Assembly (NCBI GenBank): GCA_030913385.1
Contig: CP133159.1
Span: forward strand, 4,443,001 to 4,507,000
Length of the DNA: 64,000 nucleotides
Source of the DNA: Cytophagaceae bacterium ABcell3
GTDB lineage: Bacteria > Bacteroidota > Bacteroidia > Cytophagales > Cytophagaceae
Direction: 5' to 3'
Positions 45,088 to 54,788 of this stretch are shown piece after piece. The translations under genes and the position numbers were made by a program. Each line of letters opens with the position of its first letter. The stretch's first letter is position 1. A model generated the notes under the pieces. That model did no database searches. It was given only the letters and a program-made list of their open reading frames with translations, and was not told the origin of the DNA.

Positions 45088-46182
45088 ATGAGCCTCACAA
45101 AAGACGATATAAGAAAAGCGCTAAGCACAGTACAAGAGCCCGACTTAAAGAAAGACCTGATAACGCTCGATATGGTAAAAGATATTGAGGTACAGGGAAA
45201 CAAAGCCTCTTTTACCGTAGTCTTGACCACCCCTGCTTGTCCGCTGAAAGAAGTAATAAGAAAGGATTGCGTGGATGCTGTCCATAAACATGTAGGAGAA
45301 TCAGTAAACGTTGAAGTGAACTTTACTGCCGATGTTACGAGTGTGCGTACAGGTCCTGTTTTACCAGGCGTCAAAAATATAATAGCTGTAGCCTCTGGAA
45401 AAGGTGGCGTAGGGAAGTCAACTGTTACGGCAAACTTGGCCATAGCCCTTGCTAAAACCGGTGCCAGTGTAGGTTTGATAGATGCTGACATCTTTGGCCC
45501 TTCTATGCCGGTCATGTTTGGCCTGGAAGACGAAAAGCCAAGGATTGAGGAAGATGAAGCAGGCAAGCAGCAAATCATCCCACTGGAGCAGTATGGTGTC
45601 AAACTTATGTCTATAGGCTTTCTGACCCCTGCTGAAAGCGCCGTTGTCTGGAGAGGTCCTATGGCAAGTTCGGCACTGAAGCAAATTATCGGTGACTCTA
45701 AATGGGGCGAGCTAGATTACTTACTTGTAGACTTACCTCCAGGGACCAGCGACATACACCTAACTTTGGTTCAAAGCGTTCCGGTAACAGGTGCTATTAT
45801 AGTCACTACGCCACAAAAAGTAGCCATGGCAGATGCTATCAAAGGTCTGGCCATGTTCGTACAGCCACAAATCAATGTGCCAGTACTTGGTGTTGTAGAA
45901 AATATGGCGTATTTTACACCCGCAGAACTTCCTGATAATAAGTACTATTTATTTGGAAAAGACGGCGGAAAAGAATTAGCTGAGAAGTTTGATGTACCAT
46001 TTCTAGGACAAATCCCGTTGGTACAAGGTATAAGGGAGAGTGGAGACTCAGGTCGTCCGGCAGTACTGGATCATGATGTTCATACAAATGCTTTTACCAA
46101 CTTGGCCCAAACAGTTGCCCAGCAGGTAGCCATTAGAAATGCCACCATGGACTCTACCAAGCCAGTTGAAACAAAAATTTAA
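45088..46182 (+). CDS. Mrp/NBP35 family ATP-binding iron-sulfur cluster carrier
   Basis: 364 residues. The N-terminal DUF59/MIP18 domain (about 5-80) has LTTPACPLKEVIRKDC. The P-loop domain (about 95-345) has VASGKGGVGKSTVTANLA (deviant Walker A with the second Lys, near residue 104), DADIFGPSMPVMFG and VDLPPGTSDIHLTL. It carries Fe-S clusters to apoproteins. The gene is followed at 8 nt by a NifU domain gene (GTG start), a functional pair in cluster assembly, and then the ligase and PASTA genes, so the run may be one operon. Confidence 0.92.
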   Translation: MSLTKDDIRKALSTVQEPDLKKDLITLDMVKDIEVQGNKASFTVVLTTPACPLKEVIRKDCVDAVHKHVGESVNVEVNFTADVTSVRTGPVLPGVKNIIAVASGKGGVGKSTVTANLAIALAKTGASVGLIDADIFGPSMPVMFGLEDEKPRIEEDEAGKQQIIPLEQYGVKLMSIGFLTPAESAVVWRGPMASSALKQIIGDSKWGELDYLLVDLPPGTSDIHLTLVQSVPVTGAIIVTTPQKVAMADAIKGLAMFVQPQINVPVLGVVENMAYFTPAELPDNKYYLFGKDGGKELAEKFDVPFLGQIPLVQGIRESGDSGRPAVLDHDVHTNAFTNLAQTVAQQVAIRNATMDSTKPVETKI

Positions 46183-46189
46183 ACAAGAC

Positions 46190-46450
46190 GTGGAGAATTT
46201 AGCTGTGAAATCAGAACTTATAGACAAGATAGAACAGGCACTGGACAGTATCAGGCCTTATCTGGAGGCAGATGGCGGCAATGTGCGGGTATTGGACGTA
46301 ACAGAAGACAATGTGGTAAAGCTAGAGCTTTTAGGAGCCTGTGGCACTTGTCCTATGTCCCCTATGACACTTAAAGCAGGGGTTGAAGAGGCCATCAAAA
46401 AGGCTGTGCCGCAAATTAAAGCCATAGAAGCTATTAATACTACTAAGTAA
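46190..46450 (+). CDS. NifU C-terminal domain protein
   Basis: 86 residues from a GTG start at 46190; an in-frame ATG at 46139 would overlap mrp by 44 nt and add non-conserved residues, so GTG is preferred. The NifU-like core is complete: LDSIRPYLEADGGNVRVLDV, LELLGACGTCPMSPMTLKAGVEEAIKK, with the C-x-x-C scaffold for a transient 4Fe-4S cluster. It pairs with Mrp for cluster delivery. The start assignment is the main uncertainty. Confidence 0.87.
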   Translation: MENLAVKSELIDKIEQALDSIRPYLEADGGNVRVLDVTEDNVVKLELLGACGTCPMSPMTLKAGVEEAIKKAVPQIKAIEAINTTK

Positions 46451-46524
46451 AAATAGCCTAACTACTGAACTAATGTCTTTTGGGCTGATGTTTTCAGCCA
46501 ATAAAAACAATTCTATCATTTAGT

Positions 46525-49230
46525 ATGAGAATAGGTATTTTTTTTGGGGGCCAATCACGGGAAAGGGAAATCTCCTTTGCCGGTGGCCGTACTATATATG
46601 ACAATTTGAACAAACTCCTCTTTGAGGCTGTGCCTATATTTGTGGACAGTACCGGAAATTTGATCCTTCTGGACTGGCAATATATATACAAAGGTACAAT
46701 CAGAGATTTTTACCCTCCTTTAGATGCAATTCCTGACTCTCCAAATGGATTTCAAATATATATAGAGTCGCTTGACTCATTGAGCCCAGAAGAACAGGAA
46801 AAACTGATCAATAAGGTAGGCAGAAAAGTTTCTCCCGACGAACTGGCTCAGCTAATGGATTTTGCCTTCCTTAGCTTGCACGGCCCTTATGGCGAAGACG
46901 GGAACCTGCAAGGCATGCTGGAGTGGTACAATATTCCATACTCAGGATGTGGCATTTTGCCTTCAGCCATCGGCATCAACAAATTGGTTCAAAAAGGGAT
47001 CATGGCCAATGCAAATTTTGCAGGCCCTGTGCATACTACTTTGTCCAAAAAAGATTGGCTCCAAACTGATAATAAAAAAGCGCTTTTCGGCCAGCTTCAT
47101 GATGCGTTAGGACTCCCTTTTGTCTTGAAAGCACCCTATCAAGGTTCTTCCATTGGAATTGCCGTTGTAAGTGATGACAATATAGAGCAGTTTACCAAAT
47201 CCGTTAACAAGGCCTTTTTCCTTCATACGATCACAAAATCAGAATGGACGAGCATGCCCACTGAGAAAAAGGTACTTTTTATCCGTCAATTGACCGATAT
47301 CAGAGAGGGAATTGGCATGCCTGTTATATCCGAAGGTCAGCAAATAAACCATCCTGAGGACTTATTGGCTTACCTTGAAGAACAGTTTGGAAGCTCAGAT
47401 AAAGACATTACCCTAGAAAGCCTTGACAATGAAGAAACCATCATTGCAGAAAGCTTTTTGAAAGGTAAAGAATTTTCATGCATTGTCATTCAAGACGAAG
47501 AAGGCAATCCGTTGGCACTTCCTCCAACAGAAATAATCAAAGGCAACAACCTTTTTGATTACCGATCTAAGTACCTGCCAGGAATGAGCCGTAAGATCAC
47601 ACCTATCAACATTCCTGAAGAACAAATTGAAAACATTAGAAAAGAATGTTCGAGACTGTTTAAAACCTTAAACTGCAATGTTTACGCAAGGATAGACGGC
47701 TTTATCAATGAACAAGGCGAGATTTTCCTGAACGACCCTAACACAACCTCAGGTATGCTCCCATCGTCTTTCTTCTTCCACCAGGCAGCCGAAATAGGCA
47801 TGAACCCAAGTCAGTTCTTGACTTACATCATCAGAACTTCGCTATCTGAAAGGATTAAAACTGGCAAAAAAACATTTAAAATGAAGCAGTTGCTGAATGG
47901 GCTTGATGACAAGCTTCAACAACTAGCTTCTGAAAAAGTGACCAAAAAGAAAGTAGCGGTTATCATGGGAGGTTTTTCTTCAGAAAGGCATATTTCTGTT
48001 GAAAGTGGAAGAAACATTTATGAAAAACTTGCTTCCAGCAAAAAATATGAACCGATACCTGTTTTCTTAACAGGAAGTGAAGAGGCGCACGAGCTATACG
48101 TTATTCCGGTAAATATCATGCTAAAGGACAATGCCGATGATATCAAGGAAAAAGTAAAAGCCAGCAGCTATGAAAAACACCCGCTGCTTAAGAAAATAGT
48201 AACCGAAGCGAATGACATTACCAAAAAATACGTAAGCAACATTATATCGCAACCACAACGCATCAACTATGAAGACTTGTCTAAAATGGTAGATGCCGTA
48301 TTCATTGCGTTACATGGCCGGCCAGGCGAAGACGGGGCTGTTCAAAACGAACTAGAAAAATATGCAGTGCCATATAATGGTTCAGGCATAGAAAGCTCTC
48401 AAACCACCATCAACAAGTTTGAGACCAACAGGATACTCCGTGAAAATGGTGTAAAAGTAGCCAACCATATGCTAATCATGCTGAATGAATGGCAAAAAGA
48501 TGCGCAAAGCGTCTTGGACAAGGTCGAGTCTGGCTTCTCTTACCCAATTATAGCCAAACCTGCCGATGATGGCTGTAGTTCAGCAGTAAAAAAAATCAAA
48601 AGCAGGGAAGAGTTAGAAGCTTTCACCAAATTGATATTTGGCCTGGAGGATATACACGACTCCCCTTCCGCCAAGCTTTTAAATATTAAGTACAATGAGG
48701 AGTTCCCGCAAAAAACCTTCTTTTTGATAGAAGACCTTGTTTCCAAAGGGAACGCCAAGCACTTCTTGGAGATAACCGGCGGTCTAATGACCCAATATAA
48801 CGACAAAGGAGAAGTAAGGTATGAGGTTTTTGAACCTTCTGAAGCCTTGGCCAGTGGCGATGTGCTTTCTCTTGAAGAAAAATTCCTTGCCGGAGAAGGA
48901 CAAAATATCACCCCGGCGCGTTTTGCTTCAGACCCGGAAAGCTATAAGAAAATAGCCTCACAGGTAAAGGCCGAGCTTGAGAAAACGGCAAAAATACTTA
49001 ATGTACAAGGTTATGCAAGAATAGATGCTTTTGTGCGCATCTATGACGACTTACGTACAGAAACAATAATCATTGAGGTAAACTCGTTACCAGGTATGAC
49101 GCCAGCCACCTGCATATTTCATCAGACGGCTATTAGCGGGTACAAGCCTTATGATTTTATTGATAAAATTCTGACATTTGGAATCCACAGAGAACAAAAC
49201 CGTCCAAAACATGCAGTTCAAGGCAAATAA
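46525..49230 (+). CDS. tandem (double) D-alanine--D-alanine ligase, 901 aa
   Basis: About twice the normal Ddl length. Module one (1-465): IGIFFGGQSREREIS, FLSLHGPYGEDGNLQG, LKAPYQGSSIG, YARIDGF and DPNTTSGM. Module two (472-895): VAVIMGGFSSERHIS, FIALHGRPGEDGAV, AKPADDGCSS, YARIDAF and EVNSLPGMTP. Both halves have ATP-grasp features. In module one the metal-site Glu of EVN is replaced by Asp-Pro (NDPN), while the Asn stays. The enzyme joins two D-Ala for peptidoglycan. It may be an internal pseudo-dimer or have one regulatory half. Its end overlaps the PASTA gene by 20 nt, indicating coupling. Confidence 0.85.
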   Translation: MRIGIFFGGQSREREISFAGGRTIYDNLNKLLFEAVPIFVDSTGNLILLDWQYIYKGTIRDFYPPLDAIPDSPNGFQIYIESLDSLSPEEQEKLINKVGRKVSPDELAQLMDFAFLSLHGPYGEDGNLQGMLEWYNIPYSGCGILPSAIGINKLVQKGIMANANFAGPVHTTLSKKDWLQTDNKKALFGQLHDALGLPFVLKAPYQGSSIGIAVVSDDNIEQFTKSVNKAFFLHTITKSEWTSMPTEKKVLFIRQLTDIREGIGMPVISEGQQINHPEDLLAYLEEQFGSSDKDITLESLDNEETIIAESFLKGKEFSCIVIQDEEGNPLALPPTEIIKGNNLFDYRSKYLPGMSRKITPINIPEEQIENIRKECSRLFKTLNCNVYARIDGFINEQGEIFLNDPNTTSGMLPSSFFFHQAAEIGMNPSQFLTYIIRTSLSERIKTGKKTFKMKQLLNGLDDKLQQLASEKVTKKKVAVIMGGFSSERHISVESGRNIYEKLASSKKYEPIPVFLTGSEEAHELYVIPVNIMLKDNADDIKEKVKASSYEKHPLLKKIVTEANDITKKYVSNIISQPQRINYEDLSKMVDAVFIALHGRPGEDGAVQNELEKYAVPYNGSGIESSQTTINKFETNRILRENGVKVANHMLIMLNEWQKDAQSVLDKVESGFSYPIIAKPADDGCSSAVKKIKSREELEAFTKLIFGLEDIHDSPSAKLLNIKYNEEFPQKTFFLIEDLVSKGNAKHFLEITGGLMTQYNDKGEVRYEVFEPSEALASGDVLSLEEKFLAGEGQNITPARFASDPESYKKIASQVKAELEKTAKILNVQGYARIDAFVRIYDDLRTETIIIEVNSLPGMTPATCIFHQTAISGYKPYDFIDKILTFGIHREQNRPKHAVQGK

Positions 49231-49963
49231 ATTATTAAAAACAGGACTACACCTGGGCATTATGGCTTCTATAGTCTTTGTCCTTGCAATGATATTTTTC
49301 TATTACTACTTGCCCAATACTACTCGGCATGGAGAAAGTATAACAGTGCCTTCTATTGCGGGCATGACCATAGATGAAGTAGAGCAGTACCTGACGACCA
49401 GAGAGCTCCGCTATCAAATCAACGATTCTGCCTACTCGTCAGAGGTTAAACCACATACGGTTATCAGCCAACATCCGGCACCTGGCTCCAAAGTAAAGCA
49501 GAACAGAAAAATATATATAACAGTAAGCTCCAAAATACCGCCATTGGTAAAAATGCCCAATCTCAAAGATTTCTCATTGAGAAATGCGGAAATGGCGTTG
49601 AAAAGCTATGGTTTACTCATGGAGGTAAAATATGTTCCAAGCCCGTTTTCTAACCTTGTACTGGAACAACACTTTAAAGGGAAACCTATTGAGGAAGGTA
49701 CAGAAATATCAAAAGGCTCGAAGATAAAACTATTAGTAGGAAATGGCGTTGGAGAAGACGACCGTGAAATACCTAATATTACCGGTATGCCTTTTGACGA
49801 GGCAAAAGTAAAAGTATCTGGCATGGATTTAGAAATAAACCTGATAAGGGAGGAGTTTTCTCCTGATCATGAACCAGGAACCATAATTAAGCAAAAACCA
49901 GCCTCTACTCCAGATAAAAAAATGAAGTCTGGAGAAGTAATAGATGTTTGGGTGGCAGAGTAA
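49211..49963 (+). CDS. PASTA domain membrane protein
   Basis: 250 residues from the ATG at 49211 (an in-frame TTG at 49178 is less likely). One membrane helix (about 10-32: LHLGIMASIVFVLAMIFFYY, cut to 20 residues) is followed by three PASTA domains (about 45-110, 112-180 and 185-250), each with V-P-x-(I/L)-x-G/D-(M/L)...A and a K(I/V)-x-(I/V)-x-V-(S/G) end. PASTA domains bind cell wall muropeptides. No kinase or transpeptidase domain is present. Overlap with the Ddl gene fits a wall-synthesis unit. Confidence 0.88.
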   Translation: MQFKANKLLKTGLHLGIMASIVFVLAMIFFYYYLPNTTRHGESITVPSIAGMTIDEVEQYLTTRELRYQINDSAYSSEVKPHTVISQHPAPGSKVKQNRKIYITVSSKIPPLVKMPNLKDFSLRNAEMALKSYGLLMEVKYVPSPFSNLVLEQHFKGKPIEEGTEISKGSKIKLLVGNGVGEDDREIPNITGMPFDEAKVKVSGMDLEINLIREEFSPDHEPGTIIKQKPASTPDKKMKSGEVIDVWVAE

Positions 49964-49992
49964 TACCTATACATAATTAAATTAAGTTTTCC

Positions 49993-51876
49993 ATGAAACA
50001 TATTCTTGCATTTTCAATTAGCTATTTAGTTTGTCTATATGGCTTTGCGCAAGATATTGTAATTAAACCCCTTGAATATGACGAATCGAGGGACAGGAAA
50101 ACAGAAAACATGCGTATCAATGCGGTTGTTGATACCCTTGCTTTGCCATTTTTCGAAGATTTTTCACAGCTCTCCCGCCATGCCGATACATCTAAATGGA
50201 TGCCGGGTAGTGGCGTGCATATCAACAGAGAGTACCCTATAAACCCTCCTACTTATAATGCAGCAACCTTTGATGGTCTAGATGCCAATGGAAAACCTTA
50301 TAGTACAACATTAAATCAGGATGGCACAGCGGACCGTTTAACTTCCCGTCCAATAGATCTTTCTGAAATTCCAGAAGACTATGATTCCTTATACTTTAGC
50401 TTTTATTGGCAAGCAGCAGGCAGAGGAGAAAGGCCAGACCCGGGCGACTTTATCAACTTACAGTTTAGGAATGAAAGTGGCGTATGGGAAAATATCTGGA
50501 CTCAACGAGGAGATACCGCTGCTTTTTCAAACCCAAACCAATTCAAATATAAGTCCATCAAAATTGACGAGCCTGAATATTTATATAAAGGCTTTCAGTT
50601 CCGTTTCACCTCCCACGGAAGATTGTCAGGAAATTTTGACGTATGGAATATTGATTATATCTTTTTTAGTAAAGGAAGAGATGGTACACCCTACAATATA
50701 GATATGGGGCTTTCAAAACTACCTGTATCTGTATTAAAAAATTATACATCTATGCCCCCGCAACAATTTTTTGCTGCACCCGAAGGAAGTTCAGAGTTAA
50801 ACCCTCAACTAAGTTACAGCCTTAGAAACCTAGACAGCCCAGAAGAAGTCAGGACATATGATGATGCAATTTATCTTTACAGAAATTCTGAATTTATAAG
50901 CGCAATTCCTGACCGACCTCAGGATATTCTATTTACATCTCATTATCAAAATAACAACCTGCAATGGCAACAAACACCCAACGGAGCCATTCCATTCTCA
51001 GAATCACCTTTCTCTCTTAAATATTTTATTCAAGGAAATACTGGCGATGAAATAGTAAACACTGTTGACTACCGCTTAAACGACACAGCTTCTGTCATTA
51101 CCAATTTCAGCAACTATTTAGCATATGATGATAGCACTGCCGAACTTAGCATAGCTATAGCAAATGAATATGGTGGCAAATTGGCTTATAAATTTGACCT
51201 GAATGTTCCCGACACCTTAACTGCCGTTGACATCTACTTTCCAAGAATCAATAAAAATGTAAACAATTATAACCTTAGGTTGCATGTCTGGAAAGATATC
51301 CAAGTAGGCAGTTATAAAGAAGATACCCTGCTCACTCAGATTATGATATTAAAGTACAGCGATGACTTAAACAAAATGCAAAGGTATATTCTCGATAGAC
51401 CTTTGGTGATAGATGGTTCTTTTTATATAGGGTTTGAACAATTCACCTTGGATGAGATCCCTGTAGGATTTGATGTCAACACAGACAACTCGGATAAAAT
51501 GTTTTACAGAATAGGTAGAATATGGCGACAATACGACAAAGAGCCTGGAAGTATGATGATGCGCCCTGTCTTTAGAACAGACAACCTTGTACTCTCTACC
51601 AGAAGGCCTTCTCCACCAATAGATGAAAACGCTTTTGAAGAGAAAAAAGCACCTGAATTTTACCCAAATCCAACATCTGGAAAAATAATATTTAGGAGCC
51701 CAATACAAGATGTAGCTGTTTATGATTTGAGCGGAAAAATGGTTCACAAAGAAACTTTCCCTTTTGGTGATGGACAGTCGATAGACCTGCCTTATAACCT
51801 TCCAGATGGCATGTACCTACTACATATCAATGATGGGAAGTCTGTCGGCGTAGAGAAAGTCATGTATAGAAAGTAA
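49993..51876 (+). CDS. secreted protein with T9SS type A sorting domain
   Basis: 627 residues. Signal peptide MKHILAFSISYLVCLYGFAQ. The middle has jelly-roll-like strands (LPFFEDFSQLSRHADTSKW, VHINREYPINPPTYNAATFDGLD, YDSLYFSFYWQAAGRGE, PGDFINLQFRNESGVWENIW), typical of T9SS-secreted MAM/lectin-like domains seen in this phylum; no catalytic motif found. The last 75 residues (FYPNPTSGKIIF to EKVMYRK) are the type A sorting domain. It lies 29 bp after the PASTA gene, so it may share the transcript. Surface-exposed, function unknown. Confidence 0.83.
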   Translation: MKHILAFSISYLVCLYGFAQDIVIKPLEYDESRDRKTENMRINAVVDTLALPFFEDFSQLSRHADTSKWMPGSGVHINREYPINPPTYNAATFDGLDANGKPYSTTLNQDGTADRLTSRPIDLSEIPEDYDSLYFSFYWQAAGRGERPDPGDFINLQFRNESGVWENIWTQRGDTAAFSNPNQFKYKSIKIDEPEYLYKGFQFRFTSHGRLSGNFDVWNIDYIFFSKGRDGTPYNIDMGLSKLPVSVLKNYTSMPPQQFFAAPEGSSELNPQLSYSLRNLDSPEEVRTYDDAIYLYRNSEFISAIPDRPQDILFTSHYQNNNLQWQQTPNGAIPFSESPFSLKYFIQGNTGDEIVNTVDYRLNDTASVITNFSNYLAYDDSTAELSIAIANEYGGKLAYKFDLNVPDTLTAVDIYFPRINKNVNNYNLRLHVWKDIQVGSYKEDTLLTQIMILKYSDDLNKMQRYILDRPLVIDGSFYIGFEQFTLDEIPVGFDVNTDNSDKMFYRIGRIWRQYDKEPGSMMMRPVFRTDNLVLSTRRPSPPIDENAFEEKKAPEFYPNPTSGKIIFRSPIQDVAVYDLSGKMVHKETFPFGDGQSIDLPYNLPDGMYLLHINDGKSVGVEKVMYRK

Positions 51877-51969
51877 ACTAAGCCTATTAAAATACTGATT
51901 ATAAAGGTACAGGTGCATACGACTGTTGGTATTTTAACCTTAGCCCTATGTCGCTACGGATGCAATACG

Positions 51970-52728
51970 CTACTCTTCATAAAAAATATACCTCCCCTGC
52001 TCATTAACAGAAGCGGCAGGGATTCGCTTGTTCTCCTCAAAAAAAGTATATCCTGTAGTTAAGTTTTCCCAAAACAGGAATAAACTCTCTGGCCCTTTTA
52101 CTCCTAAAACATGAATATACCCCTTGTTCATTCTTGCTGGGAATATATGTACAGGGATTTTAGTCTGTCCATTGTTTCTGGCTTCAACAGCCGCCACATA
52201 AAGTTCCCCTATTTTATCATCAGTAATCGGAATGCAACCAATAGTAACACAAGCGCCATGAATAAAAATATCACCTCCAGGCTTGTTGCTACCACATAAA
52301 ATTTTATCAGATTGGTTAGGGTAGTTGATCCCCAAAGAAAGGTGATAAAAGCTTGCAGGATTAAATCGATCTATATAATAAAACCCTTCTGGTATTTGCT
52401 TGTCTCCTTGAGCTCTTTTAGGGCCGAATGTTCCAGAAGAACTGCAAAAAGCATAGTCCTTGATATGTTTAAAAGCGCCACTTCCCTTTTCTCTAGCCCA
52501 TAGTTCCAGTATTTGTTCTTGTTTAAAACCTCTCAAAAAAATTTCTGCATTATTCAATGAAACACCTTTTTCATCAAATTCATCAGCCAATACACTTTCT
52601 CTGTTCTTAAAAGCTTCCCTTACCCTAGGGTATTTTAATTGCTGGTCTTTAAAACTACTTTGGCTGCTGGCATCAAAGAACACAAATAGTGCACAACAAC
52701 ATATCAAGAGGGCAGTACGCAAGAACAT
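51970..52728 (-). CDS. L,D-transpeptidase (YafK-like) family protein
   Basis: 252 residues with a signal peptide (about 1-22). The catalytic pattern IHGACVTIGCIPI contains H157 and the nucleophile C165, matching the HG-x2-V-x2-G-C motif of murein L,D-transpeptidases. GSGAFKHIKDY, QIPEGFYYIDRFNP and SFYHLSLGINYPN fit the YafK/ErfK fold. It acts in the periplasm on peptidoglycan (3-3 cross-links or protein attachment, or cleaving them). The gene follows the site-2 protease gene at 42 bp on the same strand; the short spacer holds an ACCTAGA/TCTAGGT repeat that might attenuate. Confidence 0.85.
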   Translation of the reverse strand: MFLRTALLICCCALFVFFDASSQSSFKDQQLKYPRVREAFKNRESVLADEFDEKGVSLNNAEIFLRGFKQEQILELWAREKGSGAFKHIKDYAFCSSSGTFGPKRAQGDKQIPEGFYYIDRFNPASFYHLSLGINYPNQSDKILCGSNKPGGDIFIHGACVTIGCIPITDDKIGELYVAAVEARNNGQTKIPVHIFPARMNKGYIHVLGVKGPESLFLFWENLTTGYTFFEENKRIPAASVNEQGRYIFYEE

Positions 52729-52770
52729 AAGAAAAATATTTATTACCTAGATTCCATTGTATGTTCTAGG

Positions 52771-53955
52771 TTAAACCATTTCAATAATAAACATTCTTGG
52801 TGTAAAGCACAAGATAAAAACAATAAGTGCAAACCATCCCAAGATTTTCCTTTTAGGACTTAAAGGCTGTTCTATTAAAGCAGGTGGGTGGTAAACACCT
52901 AAAAAGCGGCCTACCACAAAAGCGAAGACAAACCATCCACTTGATACATTTACATCATGGATAAGCAATTCAACCACAAGTTGCAACAGGAAAACAATAA
53001 AGGCATTCATGAATTTTACTTGTGTAGGCGCATGGAGCCTGGAAAACAGAAGGTAAAGAAACGGCAGGTAAATAACCGAGAAGGTAACAAAACTTCCCGT
53101 ATCTTCGAAGGCGTTTCCAAATGGATTGTTCTGAAAAATCCCCAAGCCAGCAAAAACAACAAAGGCAAAAAACAGCCAAGGTGCATATAAATAATGACGC
53201 CTTCCCCCTATGAGGCCATAAAGGATATGCCCTCCGTCTAACTGCCCAATAGGTAATAGATTTAAAGCGGTAAACAATAAGGCTAAATAGCCTGCAAAAA
53301 GATAAGGGTAGTGCATTAGCTCAAACCTATTCGGCACAAGCGAAGGGTCAGGAGCAACAAAACGTGTAAAGAACTCAAAAATCAAATTACTACCGACGCT
53401 TATCAAGGGGATCTCACCTTCGTAGTCAATATCACGAGTTAAATGTTCCCTATCATATACATATTTCTCATAATCTTCTCCATATTGTGCGTATTCTGGA
53501 TGTATTTCAAAAATATACTCCATGGGTGGCAAATTTGTAAACCCATACCACAACAGTATCATGGCGGCCACAAAACCTGCCAAAGGCCCAGCAATTCCTA
53601 TATCAAATATCTGCTTTGAACTGACTAAGCGACTCTTGATTTTAATAAATGCCCCAAAAGTGCCTATTGAATTCGCAAAGCCAAGAAAAAAGGGCAAATA
53701 ATAAGGCAGCGAAACTTTCACTTTGTACAGTCTGGCAGCTATATAGTGTCCAAACTCATGAACAGTAAGGATACCGAGAAAAGGAATAGAGAAATGTAGC
53801 CCCCTTTGAAAATGTTCCCAGGTAAACCACTCCCCTAAACCAGGCAGTAGCAACGTACGCCCAAAAATCCACTCAGCACCTGCAAGGGTAGTAGTAAAAA
53901 AAGTTAGTACAAGAAGAAATAGTTGAAGTATCCAGGTTTTATGCTTTTTTTGCAT
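52771..53955 (-). CDS. site-2 protease family (M50) metalloprotease
   Basis: 394 residues, multi-pass membrane protein. The zinc motif is H66-E67-F-G-H70 (VHEFGHYIAARLYK), and the second ligand motif LLPIGQLDGGH lies near residue 238. It cleaves transmembrane segments, usually in regulated proteolysis of anti-sigma factors. A loop of about 90 residues (about 140-215) between helices contains an acidic segment. Its start overlaps the HAD phosphatase gene by 17 nt, so the two are co-translated. Confidence 0.9.
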   Translation of the reverse strand: MQKKHKTWILQLFLLVLTFFTTTLAGAEWIFGRTLLLPGLGEWFTWEHFQRGLHFSIPFLGILTVHEFGHYIAARLYKVKVSLPYYLPFFLGFANSIGTFGAFIKIKSRLVSSKQIFDIGIAGPLAGFVAAMILLWYGFTNLPPMEYIFEIHPEYAQYGEDYEKYVYDREHLTRDIDYEGEIPLISVGSNLIFEFFTRFVAPDPSLVPNRFELMHYPYLFAGYLALLFTALNLLPIGQLDGGHILYGLIGGRRHYLYAPWLFFAFVVFAGLGIFQNNPFGNAFEDTGSFVTFSVIYLPFLYLLFSRLHAPTQVKFMNAFIVFLLQLVVELLIHDVNVSSGWFVFAFVVGRFLGVYHPPALIEQPLSPKRKILGWFALIVFILCFTPRMFIIEMV

Positions 53956-54574
53956 TCTTAAGAATTTCTAAAATATCACGGGGGGCTTTGACAACTACAG
54001 AATGAATCCCCTTTTTTAATGCGCTGTTGACATTATCAATATTGTCATCCAGAAATAATGTTTCACTACAATCTAAACCTTCTTGTTCTAAAACAAAGTC
54101 GTAAATCTCAGGATCTGGCTTGCGCATCCCAATTTCATAAGAATAATAAACCTTATCAAACATTTGGTAAAAATCTTTCTCACCTGATGTATTATATAAG
54201 ATTTCATTGACACCTTGAATATGGACAGCATTGGTATTGCTAAGCAAAAATGTCCTATAGTTTTTCCGCAATACTTTCAGCAGCTCAAGCCGTTCTTTGG
54301 GGATGTCCATCAAAAGCGCATTCCAAGCCTTGTCTATCTGCTGATCTGTAAGGTTTTCATAAAATTCTTTCCGTACGAGGTTCCGAAACTCTGCGTCACT
54401 GATTTGACCGGTTTCATAGGCAGGTATTATGTTCAAGGCTTCAAACTTCACAATTACTTCTTGAGCAGAACATTGACACATATCCGCTATTGCTTGAAAA
54501 GTAACATCAAAATCAATATTGATAATGACACCGCCTAAGTCGAATATGATATTTTTGATTTTTGCTAAATCCAT
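53939..54574 (-). CDS. HAD family phosphatase
   Basis: 211 residues. Motif I is FDLGGVI (nucleophile D12), motif II LLSNTNAVH, motif III around MRKPDPEIYDFVL, and motif IV LFLDDNIDNV with paired Asp. The cap is C1 type (helical, residues about 20-90). The second Asp of the usual DxD is Gly, as in the YihX-like HAD-IA group with DxGGV. It should dephosphorylate a small sugar phosphate. It overlaps the site-2 protease gene; its substrate is unknown. First gene of a likely three-gene operon HAD - M50 - L,D-transpeptidase. Confidence 0.88.
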   Translation of the reverse strand: MDLAKIKNIIFDLGGVIINIDFDVTFQAIADMCQCSAQEVIVKFEALNIIPAYETGQISDAEFRNLVRKEFYENLTDQQIDKAWNALLMDIPKERLELLKVLRKNYRTFLLSNTNAVHIQGVNEILYNTSGEKDFYQMFDKVYYSYEIGMRKPDPEIYDFVLEQEGLDCSETLFLDDNIDNVNSALKKGIHSVVVKAPRDILEILKNAKKA

Positions 54575-54757
54575 TAAAAGAATAAATTAAATCTCATGAC
54601 GAAATCTATAGCATGTTTTCAGGTTAAAAGAGGTTGCCTGAATTGCACATGCAAATATAGGAAACTATATTGAACCCATACTAGCTTCTAACCAACAACC
54701 ACCAGTCCAGTGAGCAAAAAGTAAAGCATTAGATAAGAAAAGAAAAAGGCCTAAAAG

Positions 54758-54785
54758 AAAAAGGAAAGCGGATGCTTTCCTTTTT
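54758..54785 (-). terminator. hairpin terminator beyond the tRNA gene
   Basis: AAAAAGGAAAGC and GCTTTCCTTTTT form a perfect 12-bp stem with a 4-nt loop, directly downstream of the minus-strand tRNA. It may also act on plus-strand transcripts. Confidence 0.8.
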
Positions 54786-54788
54786 AAG

